Positions 63,401-64,000 of a stretch of DNA of 64,000 nucleotides are shown in pieces; the first letter of the stretch is position 1; each line of letters starts with the position of its first letter. Both the position numbers and the translations under genes were made by a program. Origin of the DNA: Lachnospiraceae bacterium. Lineage in GTDB: Bacteria > Bacillota > Clostridia > Lachnospirales > Lachnospiraceae. A model generated the notes under the pieces. The model was given only the letters and a program-made list of their open reading frames with translations. It was not told the origin of the DNA and searched no databases. The stretch is taken from the NCBI GenBank assembly GCA_009774625.1, contig VSOB01000001.1:62001-126000 (forward strand), written 5' to 3'.

Positions 63401-63429
63401 ATTATACCATAAACCCTATATTTGCACAA
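63401..63429 (-). promoter_or_regulatory. Strong extended -10 promoter for the three-gene module
   Basis: On the minus strand TTGTGC (63424-63429) is followed after 17 bases by TATAAT (63401-63406), preceded by TGG, which makes an extended -10 (TGnTATAAT). It lies in the short gap 63383-63439. No terminator is visible between this module and the aldolase gene, so the transcript may continue into the glycan operon. Confidence 0.68.
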
Positions 63430-63439
63430 TTACACGATT

Positions 63440-64000
63440 CTAAAGCCTGCGATTCTTCCCGGCCGCTCTTTGCACCACCCGGTCAATTGCCACAAACACA
63501 CGCCTCACTCTGCCATATCCCACACCCAGGAGATGCAGCAGAGCGGGCTTTTTCCCTTCTGCTCCGGCACATTCCGGCTCTGCGCTCTCTGTTTCCACTT
63601 CCGCTTCCGCACTTGCATCATCCAGCGAAGTGTTGCCATTTTGCATAGCTGCATCTTGCTCTTTCGCTCCAGGTACCGGCCTGCCGTGAATCACTTCATA
63701 TGCCACATCCGGATAATTGGTGATAATGGCATCCACCCCCAGTTGTACCATCTGTTCCATTTCCGCTTTCTCATTTATGGTCCATACATGCAGCAGCAAT
63801 CCGCGTTCTTTGCAGGCTTTCACAAAACCGGGGGATTTCATATAATAGCGTACCGGGTGCAGGGCAGTGACCCCATACCGTCCGGCATACTCTGCCATAT
63901 CCAGCGTCCCGTCACAGAACAAAAATCCCGTCCGGGCCGTCCGCGACAGCTCTTTGATTTTGAGAACACTGCTGTGATGAAAGGAGGAATAAATCACCCG
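63440..64000 (-). CDS. Glycerophosphodiester phosphodiesterase, C-terminal part (5' end outside window)
   Basis: The frame is open through the right edge, so only the last 186 or so residues are seen. LLLHVWTINEKAEMEQMVQLG and VDAIITNYPD are the last barrel strands of a GDPD domain, comparable to VFVWTADTPQQIRNL and VDGIVTNNPG in the fusion protein at 30088. After the domain come an acidic, low-complexity linker (about 40 residues rich in Glu, Ala and Ser) and a basic, hydrophobic end. It cleaves glycerophosphodiesters, perhaps teichoic acid or lipid head groups. The N-terminal half with the catalytic His-Arg is outside the window. Confidence 0.82.
   Translation of the reverse strand, partial: RVIYSSFHHSSVLKIKELSRTARTGFLFCDGTLDMAEYAGRYGVTALHPVRYYMKSPGFVKACKERGLLLHVWTINEKAEMEQMVQLGVDAIITNYPDVAYEVIHGRPVPGAKEQDAAMQNGNTSLDDASAEAEVETESAEPECAGAEGKKPALLHLLGVGYGRVRRVFVAIDRVVQRAAGKNRRL

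Noticed and set aside
1..64000. CRISPR arrays, transposases, integrases, tRNA or rRNA genes
   Set aside because: I looked for regular repeat-spacer patterns, DDE or serine-recombinase-like proteins, and tRNA-like ends near gaps and found none. Gaps between genes are nearly all under 165 bases; the largest, 486-672 (about 187 bases), holds the divergent promoters listed.

Overview
The window looks like part of the chromosome of a Gram-positive gut Clostridia, most probably Lachnospiraceae. This rests on strong AGGAG-type ribosome sites, sigma-A style promoters, CotH proteins, LicD and TagB/TagF-type teichoic acid enzymes, and moderate GC; no rRNA or other phylogenetic marker is present. Almost the whole 64 kb is one large, mosaic cell-surface glycan locus (capsule, cell-wall polysaccharide or teichoic-acid-like polymer). 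I see no rRNA, tRNA, CRISPR array, insertion sequence or integrase.

Layout. (A) 1-4563: a truncated acyltransferase-3 gene on the minus strand, diverging from a plus-strand trio (unknown membrane protein, YfhO/PTPS-related membrane protein, DPM1/GtrB-like polyprenyl-phosphate glycosyltransferase). (B) 4607-15639, minus: a tight operon encoding a CotH protein, a GT-C transferase, an MBOAT O-acyltransferase with its SGNH partner, a GT4, a second CotH protein and a Wzx-like flippase. (C) 15801-21994, plus: a GT4, a DegT aminotransferase, a GNAT acetyltransferase, a GT2 and two unknown membrane proteins. (D) 21930-61002, minus, almost gapless: a PglK-type ABC flippase, ManC, a GT-C protein, a CDP-3,6-dideoxy branched-sugar pathway (SDR, RfbF, an RfbF paralog, RfbG, YerE-like TPP enzyme, RfbH), a PAP2-GDPD-propeller fusion, two LicD fusion proteins with a TagD-like cytidylyltransferase, a run of modular glycan enzymes, a nonulosonic acid pair (NeuB-like, NeuA-HAD), a TagB/F-like polymerase, and an aldolase / FGGY kinase / alcohol dehydrogenase-nucleotidyltransferase set that probably makes an unusual CDP-polyol. 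(E) 61027-63382, minus: a zinc-ribbon protein, an AAA/ABC-type ATPase and a PD-(D/E)xK-like protein under their own promoter, resembling an anti-phage module. (F) 63440-64000: the C-terminal end of another glycerophosphodiester phosphodiesterase.

How the genes fit together (inference): activated precursors are GDP-mannose (ManC), a CDP-branched dideoxy sugar, a CMP-nonulosonate (possibly CMP-KDN), CDP-glycerol or a similar CDP-alcohol, and a further CDP-polyol. GT2, GT4, GT-C and RgpF-like enzymes would assemble the chain, with LicD and TagF-like enzymes adding phospho-alcohols. Wzx-like and PglK-like flippases export lipid-linked units. MBOAT/SGNH and CotH proteins modify the product outside. 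No initiating phosphoglycosyltransferase, clear Wzy polymerase or tyrosine-kinase regulator is visible, so the locus continues beyond the window or uses genes elsewhere.

The most striking feature is that ten proteins encoded between 34.7 and 54.4 kb carry the same roughly 85-residue Rossmann-like module (hallmark YGAG or a variant) fused to entirely different enzymes: LicD, methyltransferase, GT2, HAD, radical SAM, RgpF-like and capsule-synthesis-like. That segment is also much more AT-rich than the flanks.
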